The notes: a model not told the origin generated them from the sequence alone. Counted from the first letter of the stretch, positions 24,997-33,448 are shown. The stretch is 64,000 nucleotides of DNA from Rhodopseudomonas_A palustris_F (GCF_000013745.1 NC_007925.1:1736001-1800000), one strand, 5' to 3'. Translations and numbers: made by a program.

Positions 24997-26268
24997 TCAG
25001 GCTGTGAAACGCTTCATAATATACGTGGCATACAGGAGTCCTTCGTCAGTAAGATAAATACGATCTCGGGTTCGACGCAGCAGGCCGTCGTCGACGAGCT
25101 GCGCTATCTTGCGACCGAATATTTCGTCCAGGCTCGCGCCCGATTGTCGTTCGACGTGCGCGATGTCGACACTCAGCAGGCAGAGGCCCATGGCAACATC
25201 CCGCGCAAGACATTCGTGCGGTGTCATGGTTATCCCCTTGCCGACCGGCAATCGATGGTCATCAGTTAGTTCGTGGTATCTATGATGAAAGACGGTGTTT
25301 TCCCACAGATGATGCGCGTGGCGGCTGTAGGCAGCGGGCCCGAATCCGAGATAATCGGATCCGTCCCAATTGCGCTGCACATAGATGCACTCGTTTCCCG
25401 GCTTGGCGAACTCGGTCAGCGAGTACTGTCTCAGTCCGTTGGCCGGCAGCGTTTCGAGGGCATATCGCCTCATCTCTTCGATGGTGCCGGCGTCTGCCGG
25501 CGGCTGTAGTTCGCCTTGGCCCAGCTTGCGCGCCAAGAGTTCGTCTTGGAAGATGATGAGACGATAGACCGAGACATGTTGAATTCCGAGACGTATGGCT
25601 TCGTTTACCGAAAATTTCCAGTCGGCCAATGTTTGGTTGGGAAGCCCATACATCAAGTCGATATGGATGTTGGAAAATCCGGCGTTGTGCGCCGCCTCGA
25701 TCGTCCGGTAGCTCGTCGCGACGGTATGCCGGCGGTTCAATGCAGGTAATAGTTGGTCGGAAAACGACTGCACGCCTATCGAGACGCGATTGACGCCGGC
25801 ATCGCGGACTTCTCGAAAGTCGTCTTCGCGCTTTGTTCCCGGCTCGCACTCCAGCGTGCATTCAATATCGTCGTGAAGCCCGAAGCCCGACCGCAAGCGA
25901 CCAAGGAATTGCGAAATCTGTTCGTTGGAAAGCAGCGAGGCGGTGCCGCCGCCCAGATAAATGGAGTCCAACGTCGCTTGTGTGAAATCGTCCGATTGCT
26001 CTCTCAGATCCACCTCGTCGAGGAGCGCATCAAAGAATGCGTCCATCGACGACTTGCTGTATTGCGTGCGTTCAAAAGTGCAGAAGGTGCAGATGGCACG
26101 GCAGAAAGGCACGTGGAGATACAATGAATAGTGGTTCCAGGCCAGCGGTGGAAGTGCCACATTGCTCCAAGTGAATTTCGGCGGATGATGGAAGACGTAG
26201 GCGCCGTCGTCCCGTCGGGCGTTTTGTCGGACCGCGGCGGGGGTCACGGGAGTTGTTAGCGTTTCCAC
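24997..26268 (-). CDS. HemW/HemN-like radical SAM protein
   Basis: About 423 residues. LYLHVPFCRAICTFCTF gives the radical SAM cysteines Cys56, Cys60 and Cys63 (CxxxCxxC), followed by IYLGGGTASLLS (SAM-binding GGE-like GGGT) and GVNRVSIGVQSFSDQLLPAL, all typical of the HemN/HemW group. FGPAAYSRHAHHLWENT and the C-terminal winged region ending in TYIMKRFTA fit HemW-type proteins. Members are heme chaperones, heme-ring openers or class C methyltransferases. A housekeeping role is unlikely given its neighbours. The GTG at 26268 follows AGAGGAG and overlaps the upstream gene by 13 bases. The frame goes on to 26544 but without matching sequence. Confidence 0.85.
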   Translation of the reverse strand: METLTTPVTPAAVRQNARRDDGAYVFHHPPKFTWSNVALPPLAWNHYSLYLHVPFCRAICTFCTFERTQYSKSSMDAFFDALLDEVDLREQSDDFTQATLDSIYLGGGTASLLSNEQISQFLGRLRSGFGLHDDIECTLECEPGTKREDDFREVRDAGVNRVSIGVQSFSDQLLPALNRRHTVATSYRTIEAAHNAGFSNIHIDLMYGLPNQTLADWKFSVNEAIRLGIQHVSVYRLIIFQDELLARKLGQGELQPPADAGTIEEMRRYALETLPANGLRQYSLTEFAKPGNECIYVQRNWDGSDYLGFGPAAYSRHAHHLWENTVFHHRYHELTDDHRLPVGKGITMTPHECLARDVAMGLCLLSVDIAHVERQSGASLDEIFGRKIAQLVDDGLLRRTRDRIYLTDEGLLYATYIMKRFTA

Positions 26269-26957
26269 GAAAATAACTCCTCTGGCGGTTTCCCAATCGG
26301 GCACGAATTTATGCACTCCGCGCATTCGATGTACGAATGAGCAGTCAGAGCGACGGCTTTGGATTTTGGCATCCAGGGAGAAGCGACTAGCGAACTGCAT
26401 CGGCCGGGATAGAAGTGTTTCCCCGAGATCGCGCCCGCTGGGCAAGCTTTGATGCAAAGGCCGCACTTGGTGCACACATCGGTGGTCAAGGGCTGATGGT
26501 CGGCCATGGTGCAATTGATAAGCAGTGCGTGAAGTTGTAGCCACGAGCCGAACTGTTGGTGAAGCAGCAGGTTGTTGACGCCGCGGCTACCCAGGCCAGC
26601 GCGGACGGCTAATTCGACAAGTGAGACGGCTCCGGCGAAGCGCCGTGCCACGTCAATGACGCCGATCCCATCCTCGGACAATTGATCCTGGATCGCAGCG
26701 GCGGCGCGCTCAAGGATATGATTTGCGAATAGGTAGCGTTGGTCGTCCAAACGATGCCAGATCCAAAGCGACTGATCGACGATGGGGACCGCATAGCTCA
26801 GTACCGACCAGTCGCAATATATCGATAGTAAGTTCTGGATGTCCTGTGGCGCTTCGGCGAGAATCGAACTTGTCAGGCAGAATGAACTGGCCACCGAAGT
26901 CGGGGCGGCCTTGGCGAGAACGTCGAGAATGTGGCTCTTGACTATCGTATGACGCAC
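26256..26957 (-). CDS. QueG-like double [4Fe-4S] protein
   Basis: A 233-residue protein related to the C-terminal half of epoxyqueuosine reductase. VELAVRAGLGSRGVNNLLLH matches the QueG stretch before its ferredoxin domain. Eight cysteines suit two [4Fe-4S] clusters: VCTKCGLCIKACP (162, 165, 168, 172), Cys187, and ECAECINSCP (212, 215, 219). QueG itself is about 350 or more residues and uses cobalamin; this protein is shorter and its N-terminal part is divergent, so queuosine synthesis is doubtful. It may donate electrons to the downstream radical SAM enzyme. The GTG start at 26957 follows AGGAG. It is the first gene of the operon. Confidence 0.75.
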   Translation of the reverse strand: MRHTIVKSHILDVLAKAAPTSVASSFCLTSSILAEAPQDIQNLLSIYCDWSVLSYAVPIVDQSLWIWHRLDDQRYLFANHILERAAAAIQDQLSEDGIGVIDVARRFAGAVSLVELAVRAGLGSRGVNNLLLHQQFGSWLQLHALLINCTMADHQPLTTDVCTKCGLCIKACPAGAISGKHFYPGRCSSLVASPWMPKSKAVALTAHSYIECAECINSCPIGKPPEELFSWKR

Positions 26958-27346
26958 CGCAACGCTCCTGGCGCGTGAAGTTAGTTGATCGCATGGCGCC
27001 GAAGTCGGTTCGCTCTCCTCAGGGCGGCGCTAGGCGGCTCCGAACAAATACACTTTCGCGAAGACGGAGATGATCCGGCTTGGCCCTCGATCTCGGAGCG
27101 TTCAGCTCCAGGCAAATCAGTCCACCACGCTATTTCCGCACGCACAAAAAATCGGATCTCGACTCGACACTTCCGGGGCGACCTTGCAGGGCAGAGTATT
27201 GCCGTTGCTACTTATGATCGTACCCAAGCCTGTTGCGTCCGACAAGGGGTTTCAGGGCGTTCGGCAGACTCATCACTTCGAGTTGCTCGTCTGCAGCAGC
27301 ATGACCGTTCTTCGGATCGTCATCCTGCGCTAGCGTTTTGATAGGG

Positions 27347-27388
27347 CATGATCTTTTCCGAAAGCCGGCTGCATTTTTCGGGATCATG
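27347..27388. repeat. Short palindrome (CATGATC...GATCATG type)
   Basis: Inverted ends CATGATC (27347-27353) and GATCATG (27382-27388), with further partial pairing (cttttccgaaa / tttttcgg) toward the centre. This type recurs in intergenic DNA of this bacterial group. Confidence 0.6.
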
Positions 27389-27526
27389 GTCACAGCGAGC
27401 GAAGCCGTGGCGGTCGGAATCAGCTAGCGAGGTCGGCCAAAGAAGGGAGTGCGGGTCAGGACCGTCAACAACGCGGTGCGGCGTGCCGCGGTAGAGTTAC
27501 GGAATAAAGATAGGTATTTTTGAAGC

Positions 27527-27553
27527 GCAATCTGGCGAGCGAAGCCAGATTGC
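27527..27553. other. Perfect 10-bp hairpin
   Basis: GCAATCTGGC (27527-27536) pairs with GCCAGATTGC (27544-27553) over a seven-base loop, downstream of the pcaD-like gene. No T-run follows on either strand. It may mark the 3' end of that transcript. Confidence 0.5.
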
Positions 27554-27700
27554 AGATCTCCGGAAAAATGTACCAGTCGGTTCAGCCATCGCGGCAATTG
27601 AATGGCGGTCATCTTGGCGTTGCGACGGTGGGGCATTGTAAATGCGACCGCCTCGACGCCAAAGAGGGAACGCTGCGCGGAGAATGTGGCTCAGGCGGTT

Positions 27701-28483
27701 TCACCGCTGCGTCAGAAATCCGATCATTGCGTCGGTGAAGGCATGAGGCTGTTCGATGTTGGAAATATGCGCGGCATCGAGCAGCGTCATGCTGGCGCCG
27801 CGGATCCGGCTGCGGATGAATTCGCCGGCGGCGACCGGGGTGGATTGGTCGTGGCGGCCGACGATCACCAGCGTGCGCTTGTCGATCTGCGGCAACAGTT
27901 CGCGCTGGTCGAGCGTGCTCAGCGTCTCGCAGCACGCCAGATAGCCATCGACCGGCGTCGCCAGCAGCATCGCCCGCAATCGCTCGGCGGCCTGCGGGTC
28001 GCGCTCGCGGAACTCCGCTGTCAGCCAGGCGGCGATTACGGTGTCGGCGATCGCAGCGAGGCCGCCATCGCACACCGCTTTGATGCGGTTCTGGAAGTTG
28101 GTCGGGTCCGGATAGTGGCAGGTGGTGTTGGCGAGGATGATCCGGTCGAGCCGCTCCGGCGCATTGGCGGCGAGCCATTGCCCCTCCATGCCGCCCATCG
28201 ACAGCCCGCACCAATGCGTCTTGGCGATGTTCAGCCCGTCGAGGATGGCCAGCACGTCGCGGCCGAGCCGCTCCATCGTATAGGGCCCGGGCGCCACGGC
28301 GGATTTGCCGTGGCCGCGGCGGTCGTAGCGCACCACGCGAAACAGGCTGGTCAGCGCCAGCATCTGCGGCTTCCACATCTCCAGGCTGCAGCCGAGCGAA
28401 TTCGACAGCATCAGCGTCGGCGCGCCGTCGCGGCCTTCGACCGACACGTTCAACAGGCAACCGTCGGCATCGATCAGCGGCAT
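27701..28483 (-). CDS. pcaD: Alpha/beta hydrolase, 3-oxoadipate enol-lactonase-like
   Basis: A 260-residue alpha/beta hydrolase. GLSMGGMEGQW carries the nucleophile Ser95 in GxSxG; SNSLGCSLEMWKPQML forms the oxyanion region; and DAAHISNIEQPHAF gives the catalytic histidine. The overall pattern, including VRYDRRGHGKS, is that of PcaD, which hydrolyses 3-oxoadipate enol-lactone in the beta-ketoadipate pathway. No other pca gene is adjacent. Instead the gene is divergent from a cox-like cluster, so a related lactone or ester substrate is possible. The ATG at 28483 follows GGAG. The frame extends far upstream only as an antisense shadow. Confidence 0.8.
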   Translation of the reverse strand: MPLIDADGCLLNVSVEGRDGAPTLMLSNSLGCSLEMWKPQMLALTSLFRVVRYDRRGHGKSAVAPGPYTMERLGRDVLAILDGLNIAKTHWCGLSMGGMEGQWLAANAPERLDRIILANTTCHYPDPTNFQNRIKAVCDGGLAAIADTVIAAWLTAEFRERDPQAAERLRAMLLATPVDGYLACCETLSTLDQRELLPQIDKRTLVIVGRHDQSTPVAAGEFIRSRIRGASMTLLDAAHISNIEQPHAFTDAMIGFLTQR

Positions 28484-28677
28484 CGGTGGTCTCCATGTGA
28501 AAGCGCTGCTGCGGCACGGCGCGATGGCCGGCAGTCTGGGGCGCACGGCCAGCGCGGTCCCGGCCGGCACCGCCCAAGCTGACGCGACCTTGTGATGAGA
28601 CGTGCGACGCTGGTCATTGCGGCGGCTCCGGGCGATCGGCATCCTTGATGTCGCGGCGATGCTTGATCGCCGTGATT

Positions 28678-28703
28678 CTGCCAAGCTTTTTCTTTTGTGG
28701 CAG
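28678..28703. promoter_or_regulatory. Inverted repeat upstream of the cox-like cluster
   Basis: CTGCCA (28678-28683) and TGGCAG (28698-28703) flank a T-rich 14-base centre, 60 bases before the coxG start. A regulator site is plausible but unproven. Confidence 0.35.
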
Positions 28704-28762
28704 GCGTGCTTTACTCGGCAAACAGCGCCGCCGGGCAAGGCGGCCTTGAGGGAGGATATCCG

Positions 28763-29230
28763 ATGGCCATGACGATGAGCGGCGAGGTGCATCTCGTCGC
28801 GCCGCGTGCGCTGGTGTGGGAAAAGCTCAACGATCCCGAAGTGCTGAAGGCCTGCATCCCGGGCTGCGAGGAGCTGGAAAAAACCGAGGACGCCGAGGGT
28901 TTTCGCGCCGTCGCCAAATTGAAGGTCGGGCCGGTGTCGGCGCGCTTCAAAGGCCGCGTCACCCTGACCGATCTCGATCCGCCGAACGGCTACACCATCA
29001 CCGGAGAAGGCGAGGGCGGCGTTGCCGGCTTCGCCAAGGGCGGCGCCACCGTCGGGCTGACCGACAACGAGGGCGGCACGCTGTTGTCCTACAATGTCGA
29101 GGCCCATATCGGCGGCAAGTTGGCGCAGCTCGGGCAGCGGCTGATCAACGGCTCGGCCAAGAAACTCGCCGACGAGTTCTTCTCGAATTTCGGCAAGGCG
29201 GTGCAGCCCGCGGTGCAACCCGACGCCTGA
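28763..29230 (+). CDS. coxG: CoxG-like SRPBCC protein
   Basis: A 155-residue START/SRPBCC-fold protein of the CoxG family, which accompanies CO dehydrogenase-type molybdenum hydroxylases; CoxG has been linked to membrane attachment of the enzyme. The opening MTMSGEVHLVAPRALVWEKL, then PEVLKACIPGCEELEK and the glycine-rich GEGEGGVAGFAKGGA, are family hallmarks. The ATG at 28763 is preceded by GAGGGAGGA. It is the first plus-strand gene of the cluster. A 235-base gap separates it from coxS. Confidence 0.9.
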   Translation: MAMTMSGEVHLVAPRALVWEKLNDPEVLKACIPGCEELEKTEDAEGFRAVAKLKVGPVSARFKGRVTLTDLDPPNGYTITGEGEGGVAGFAKGGATVGLTDNEGGTLLSYNVEAHIGGKLAQLGQRLINGSAKKLADEFFSNFGKAVQPAVQPDA

Positions 29231-29465
29231 GCGATCAAGTTGTTTTGACTGCGGAGCGCCGGGTTTGGCTTGGCCGCGGTCGCGCCCGCCATGTTGCCGA
29301 CCGCCGCGATGGTCCATAAGATGGCCGGAGCCGGCGCAGCAACTGGAATCGAACAAACACCTCGCAACTAGTCGAGCGACGACTCTATCGACCATAACGA
29401 TCCAACCGAGCCCGTTTAATGTCGCTCTGCCGTGCAACGCGGCGGCGCGGATCAAGAGAGTGCTG

Positions 29466-29951
29466 ATGGCGAAAATCTCCCTGATCGTGAATGGCAACCC
29501 CGTCACCGCGAATGTCGATCCGCGCACCTTGCTGGTGCAGTTTTTGCGCGAGAACCTGAAACTCACCGGCACCCATGTCGGCTGCGACACCTCGCAATGC
29601 GGCGCCTGCGTGGTGCACCTCGACGGCAAAGCGGTGAAGTCCTGTACCACGCTGGCGGTGATGGCGGACGGTCACAGCGTCACCACGATCGAGGGACTGG
29701 CCGCCGACGGCGCGCCGCTGCATCCGATGCAGGAGGCGTTTCGCGAGCACCACGGTCTGCAATGCGGGTTCTGCACCCCGGGCATGATCATGACCGCGGT
29801 CGATCTGGTGCATCGCAAGGGCCATGAGCTCTCGGACCACACCATCCGCGAAGAGCTCGAAGGCAATCTGTGCCGCTGCACCGGCTATCAGAACATCGTC
29901 GAGTCGATCGCCGCCGGAGCCAAGGCGATGGGCAATTCCGATCTGGCCTGA
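29466..29951 (+). CDS. coxS: Molybdenum hydroxylase small [2Fe-2S] subunit (CoxS-like)
   Basis: A 161-residue electron-transfer subunit with two [2Fe-2S] clusters. The plant-ferredoxin-type site is Cys40, Cys45, Cys48 and Cys60 (VGCDTSQCGACVV). The second, all-helical site is Cys100, Cys103, Cys136 and Cys138 (LQCGFCTPGM and NLCRCTGY). It passes electrons from the molybdenum centre to the FAD subunit. The ATG at 29466 is supported by protein alignment with the family. Next comes the FAD subunit after only 43 bases, where a large subunit gene would normally sit. Confidence 0.94.
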   Translation: MAKISLIVNGNPVTANVDPRTLLVQFLRENLKLTGTHVGCDTSQCGACVVHLDGKAVKSCTTLAVMADGHSVTTIEGLAADGAPLHPMQEAFREHHGLQCGFCTPGMIMTAVDLVHRKGHELSDHTIREELEGNLCRCTGYQNIVESIAAGAKAMGNSDLA

Positions 29952-29994
29952 TCAAGTCCCCTGACGTTCGTAAAGCCGATCCTGAAGGACCTCC

Positions 29995-30846
29995 ATGTAC
30001 GAATTCAAATATCATCGCCCGGCGACCGTGCGGCAGGCGGCAAATATCCTGCTCAAGAACGAGGACGCCAAGCTGATCGCCGGCGGCCACACGTTGTTGC
30101 CGGTGATGAAGCAGCGGCTCGCCGCCCCGCCGCATCTTGTCGACCTGTCGCATGTCGAGGGCCTGGACGGCATCGAGATCAAGGGCCGCTCTTTGGTGAT
30201 CGGCGCCACCGCCAAGCACGCCGATGTCGCCAGTTCGGCGATCGTCGGCGAAGCGATCCCCGCGCTCGCCGAACTCGCCTCGCTGATCGGCGATCCGGCG
30301 GTGCGCCACAAGGGCACGCTCGGCGGCTCGCTCGCCAACAACGATCCGACCGCGGACTATCCGGCGGCGGTGCTGGCGCTCGGCGCTACCATCGTCACCA
30401 ACAAGCGCCGGCTGAAGCCGGAAGAGTTCTTCCAGGGCCTGTTCTCGACCGCACTGGAGCCCGACGAGATCATCACCAAGGTGCAGTTCCCGATCCCGAA
30501 GAAGGCCGCCTACATCAAATTCCGCAACCAGGCCTCGCGCTACGCGCTGGTCGGCGTGTTCGTCGCCAAGCGGCCGTCCGACGTTCGCGTCACCGTGACC
30601 GGCGCCGGCTCCGAGGGCGTGTTCCGCGTCGCCAGTTTCGAGGAGGCCTTGAAGAAGCGGTTTTCGCCGAAGGCGTTGGAGGGGCTTCACGTCGACGCCG
30701 ACGGCCTCAACAGCGATCTGCACGGCAGCGCGGAATATCGCGCGCATCTGATTGGCGTGCTGGCCAAGCGCGCGGTCGAAGCCGCCAACGCCAAGCCGGA
30801 GAAGGAACTGCCGGAGCCCGACCCGACCCAGCCGTCGGCGGGGTAG
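29995..30846 (+). CDS. coxM: Molybdenum hydroxylase FAD-binding medium subunit (CoxM-like)
   Basis: A 283-residue FAD subunit. The two dinucleotide motifs typical of CoxM are visible as LIAGGHTLLPVMKQRL and TLGGSLANNDPTADYPAAVL; they bind the FAD that passes electrons to an acceptor. It starts MYEFKYHRPATVRQAANILL, the normal beginning of the family. It is six bases upstream of the MoxR-type ATPase gene. Together with coxS it supplies two of the three subunits of a CO dehydrogenase-like enzyme; the third is not found in this window. Confidence 0.93.
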   Translation: MYEFKYHRPATVRQAANILLKNEDAKLIAGGHTLLPVMKQRLAAPPHLVDLSHVEGLDGIEIKGRSLVIGATAKHADVASSAIVGEAIPALAELASLIGDPAVRHKGTLGGSLANNDPTADYPAAVLALGATIVTNKRRLKPEEFFQGLFSTALEPDEIITKVQFPIPKKAAYIKFRNQASRYALVGVFVAKRPSDVRVTVTGAGSEGVFRVASFEEALKKRFSPKALEGLHVDADGLNSDLHGSAEYRAHLIGVLAKRAVEAANAKPEKELPEPDPTQPSAG

Positions 30847-30852
30847 CACGCG

Positions 30853-31761
30853 ATGACCACAGCCACCGCCTTGCCCGGATCCGTCGACGCCACGCTGGAG
30901 CTTCTGACCAGCCAAGGCTATCTCGCCGAGCGCCAGCTTGCCACGGTGACGTTTCTAGCGCTGCGGATGGGCCGGCCGTTGTTTCTCGAAGGCGAGGCCG
31001 GGGTCGGCAAGACCGAGGTCGCCAAGGTGCTGGCGGCAGCACTCGGCCGCAAGCTGATCCGGCTGCAATGCTACGAAGGCCTCGATATCGCTTCCGCGGT
31101 GTACGAGTGGAACAGCGCCGCGCAGATGATCGCGATCCGGCTCGCGGAAGCCGCCGGCGACACCGACCGCGAGCAGCTTTCCAGCGACATCTTCGCCGAG
31201 CGCTATCTGATCAAGCGGCCGCTGCTGCAGGCGCTGGAGCCGGACGTCAACGGCGCTCCGGTGCTGTTGATCGACGAACTCGACCGCGCCGACGAAGCGT
31301 TTGAGGCTTATCTTTTGGAAATCCTCTCGGATTTCCAGGTGACGATTCCTGAGTTCGGCACCATCAAGGCGCCGACCCCTCCGATCGTCATAGTCACCTC
31401 AAACCGCACCCGCGAAATCCACGATGCGCTGAAGCGGCGCTGCCTGTATCACTGGGTCGATTATCCCTCAGCCGAGCGCGAGTTGGCGATCGTCAAATCC
31501 CGGGTGCCGAATATTTCCGCGAACTTGTCGCAGCAGGTGGTGCGGTTCGTGCAGGCCTTGCGCGAGCAAGATTTCTACAAATCGCCCGGCGTTGCCGAGA
31601 CTCTCGACTGGGCCACCGCGCTGACCGAACTCGACGCCCGCGCGCTGACCGCGCAGGTGGTCGGCGATACGCTCGGCGCGCTGTTGAAGTATCAGGACGA
31701 CATCGCAAGGATGCAGGGCGACACGCTGCAGAAGGTGCTGAAGGAAGCGACGGCGGAGTGA
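30853..31761 (+). CDS. coxD: MoxR-family AAA+ ATPase (CoxD-like)
   Basis: A 302-residue AAA+ ATPase. Walker A is GEAGVGKT (47-54) and Walker B VLLIDELDRAD (137-147), followed by TSNRTREIHDALKRRCLYHW with sensor-1 and arginine-finger features. In the cox system CoxD works with the VWA protein CoxE as a chaperone-like pair that matures the molybdenum-copper centre. It is tightly linked to coxM and is followed, after a 144-base gap with a strong hairpin, by coxE. Confidence 0.93.
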   Translation: MTTATALPGSVDATLELLTSQGYLAERQLATVTFLALRMGRPLFLEGEAGVGKTEVAKVLAAALGRKLIRLQCYEGLDIASAVYEWNSAAQMIAIRLAEAAGDTDREQLSSDIFAERYLIKRPLLQALEPDVNGAPVLLIDELDRADEAFEAYLLEILSDFQVTIPEFGTIKAPTPPIVIVTSNRTREIHDALKRRCLYHWVDYPSAERELAIVKSRVPNISANLSQQVVRFVQALREQDFYKSPGVAETLDWATALTELDARALTAQVVGDTLGALLKYQDDIARMQGDTLQKVLKEATAE

Positions 31762-31814
31762 GGATTGCTGTGATCGTCGAAGTCTGGCCGCTGGGCTGAC
31801 CACAGCGGAAACGG

Positions 31815-31844
31815 GCTCCCTCCCCCGCAAGCGGGGGAGGGAGC
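31815..31844. other. Very strong hairpin between coxD and coxE
   Basis: Perfect 14-bp stem (31815-31828 with 31831-31844) with only a two-base AA loop, made of GCTCCCTCCCCCGC and its complement. No T-run follows. Common palindromic units of this composition occur in this group. It may lower read-through or stabilise the coxD message. Confidence 0.65.
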
Positions 31845-31905
31845 AGGCTGCCAGCGTTGCGGGCGCACCGCTGCAATCGAGAACCGGGAGTCAAAGGCGA
31901 GTTGC

Positions 31906-33108
31906 ATGACCGACATCGATCACCTCAATCCGCCCACCGGCAAGATGGCCGACAACATCGTCGGCTTCGCCCGCGCGCTACGCGCCGCCGGGCTGCCGGT
32001 CGGGCCGGGCGCGGTGATCGACGCCTTGAACGCGCTGCAGCTGATCGAGGTCGGCCATCGCGGTGATTTCTACGCCACGCTGCAGGCGATCTTCGTCAAG
32101 CGCCATGAGCATTCATTAGTGTTCGCGCAGGCCTTCGCGCTGTTCTTCCGTGCCGCCGAGGATTGGAAGCACATGCTGGATTCCATCCCGCTGCCGGACC
32201 ACGCCAAGAAAAAGCCGAAGCCGGCGGCGCGCCGGGTGCAAGACGCGCTGGCGCAGCCGACCAGCCACGAGGTGCCGCAAGCGCAGGAGCAGGAATTGCG
32301 GTTATCGGTGTCCGACAAGGAAATCCTGCAGAAGAAAGACTTCGCGCAGATGAGCGCCGCGGAGATCGCGCAGGTGACCCGGGCGATCGCGCAGATGAAA
32401 TTGCCGCAGGCCGAATTGCGCACGCGGCGTCACGCGCCGGATCCGCATGGCTTGCGGCTCGATTTGCGCCGAACGCTGCGCGGCAGCTTGCGCACCGGCG
32501 GCGATATCGTCGACATCCGCAAGCTCGGCCGCATCGACAAGCCGTCGCCGATCGTGGCGCTGCTCGATATCTCCGGCTCGATGAGCGAATATACGCGTCT
32601 ATTCCTGCATTTCCTGCACGCCATCACCGACGCCCGCAAGCGCGTCTCGGTGTTCCTGTTCGGCACCAGGCTCACCAACGTTACCCGCGCGCTGCGCGAG
32701 CGCGATCCCGACGAGGCGCTGGCGAATTGTTCGTCGGCGGTGGAAGATTGGGCCGGCGGCACGCGGATTTCGGCGTCGCTGCACGTCTTCAACAAGCAAT
32801 GGGCCCGCCGCGTGCTGGGGCAGGGCGCCATCGTGTTGCTGATTTCCGATGGGCTGGAGCGTGAGGCCGATGCCAAGCTGTCGTTCGAGATGGATCGGCT
32901 GCATCGCTCCTGCCGGCGGCTGATCTGGCTCAACCCGCTGCTGCGGTTCGGCGGCTTCGAGGCCAAGGCGCAGGGCATCAAAATGATGCTGCCGCACGTT
33001 GACGAATTCCGCCCGGTGCATAATCTGACCTCGATGCAGGCGCTGATCGCCGCGCTGTCGGCGCCGCCGCCGGTGCATCACCGCGCGCTGATCCGGTCCG
33101 CGGCCTGA
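31906..33108 (+). CDS. coxE: VWA-domain protein (CoxE-like)
   Basis: A 400-residue protein with a C-terminal von Willebrand factor A domain. The metal-ion-dependent adhesion site begins at Asp221 (LLDISGSMSEYTR), and GAIVLLISDGLER is a later VWA strand. The N-terminal half is helical, with a charged linker around 100-140. It acts with the MoxR ATPase CoxD in maturing molybdenum hydroxylases. It begins MTDIDHLNPPTGKMADNIVG, and xdhC follows 14 bases after its stop. Confidence 0.92.
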   Translation: MTDIDHLNPPTGKMADNIVGFARALRAAGLPVGPGAVIDALNALQLIEVGHRGDFYATLQAIFVKRHEHSLVFAQAFALFFRAAEDWKHMLDSIPLPDHAKKKPKPAARRVQDALAQPTSHEVPQAQEQELRLSVSDKEILQKKDFAQMSAAEIAQVTRAIAQMKLPQAELRTRRHAPDPHGLRLDLRRTLRGSLRTGGDIVDIRKLGRIDKPSPIVALLDISGSMSEYTRLFLHFLHAITDARKRVSVFLFGTRLTNVTRALRERDPDEALANCSSAVEDWAGGTRISASLHVFNKQWARRVLGQGAIVLLISDGLEREADAKLSFEMDRLHRSCRRLIWLNPLLRFGGFEAKAQGIKMMLPHVDEFRPVHNLTSMQALIAALSAPPPVHHRALIRSAA

Positions 33109-33122
33109 AGAAAGAGTGCGCC

Positions 33123-33446
33123 ATGCTCAATCGCGACGACGACATTCTGCAAGCCGCCGAGGACTGGCGCAATGCCGGCCATGGTGTCGCGCTCGCCACC
33201 GTGGTCGAGACCTGGGGCTCGGCGCCGCGACCGGCCGGCTCCAGCCTGGTGATCAACGACGACGGCACGTTTCTCGGCTCGGTGTCGGGCGGCTGCGTCG
33301 AGGGCGCGGTGGTCACCGAAGCGCTCGACGTGATCCTGAGCGGAGCGCCGAAGCTGTTGGAATTCGGCGTCGCCGACGAGACCGCCTGGCAGGTCGGCCT
33401 GTCCTGCGGCGGCACCATCCGGGTGTTCGTCGAGAAGGTGTCGTAG
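33123..33446 (+). CDS. XdhC/CoxF N-terminal domain protein
   Basis: A 107-residue protein containing only the N-terminal XdhC/CoxI domain. VVETWGSAPRPAGSSLVIND, GSVSGGCVEGAVVTEAL and VGLSCGGTIRVFVE are its conserved stretches, with two cysteines in typical places. XdhC proteins insert or sulfurate the molybdenum cofactor. Here the protein is split: the Rossmann half is the next ORF, two bases further on. Separate genes for the two halves are known in cox-type clusters, so this is not necessarily a break. Confidence 0.88.
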   Translation: MLNRDDDILQAAEDWRNAGHGVALATVVETWGSAPRPAGSSLVINDDGTFLGSVSGGCVEGAVVTEALDVILSGAPKLLEFGVADETAWQVGLSCGGTIRVFVEKVS

Positions 33447-33448
33447 CC

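Larger units (their letters stand above)
26958..27700. other. Gene-free region upstream of the radical SAM operon
   Basis: Several short frames exist on both strands, but none shows a domain, good start site or coherent composition, so I call no gene. It contains two inverted repeats described separately, and A/T-richer stretches than the flanking genes. The promoter of the minus-strand operon should be near 26960-27050. The stretch from about 27200 to 27340 could be a decayed gene remnant, but I cannot name it. Confidence 0.45.

Noticed and set aside
24997..26268. Housekeeping HemW or coproporphyrinogen oxidase
   Set aside because: The gene is locked in an operon with a QueG-like protein, a small ORF and an ATP-grasp-like ligase, and no heme gene is nearby; the housekeeping role is possible but less likely.
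26256..26957. True epoxyqueuosine reductase QueG
   Set aside because: It is too short and its N-terminal part does not match QueG; only the region before and including the Fe-S domain is alike.
26985..27341. 118-codon plus-strand frame upstream of the radical SAM operon
   Set aside because: No ribosome binding site, no domain, and it runs toward a palindrome; likely chance.
28690..28715. Possible sigma-54 (-24/-12) promoter before coxG
   Set aside because: TGGCAG is followed by a GC after only seven bases, whereas GG and GC must be ten bases apart.
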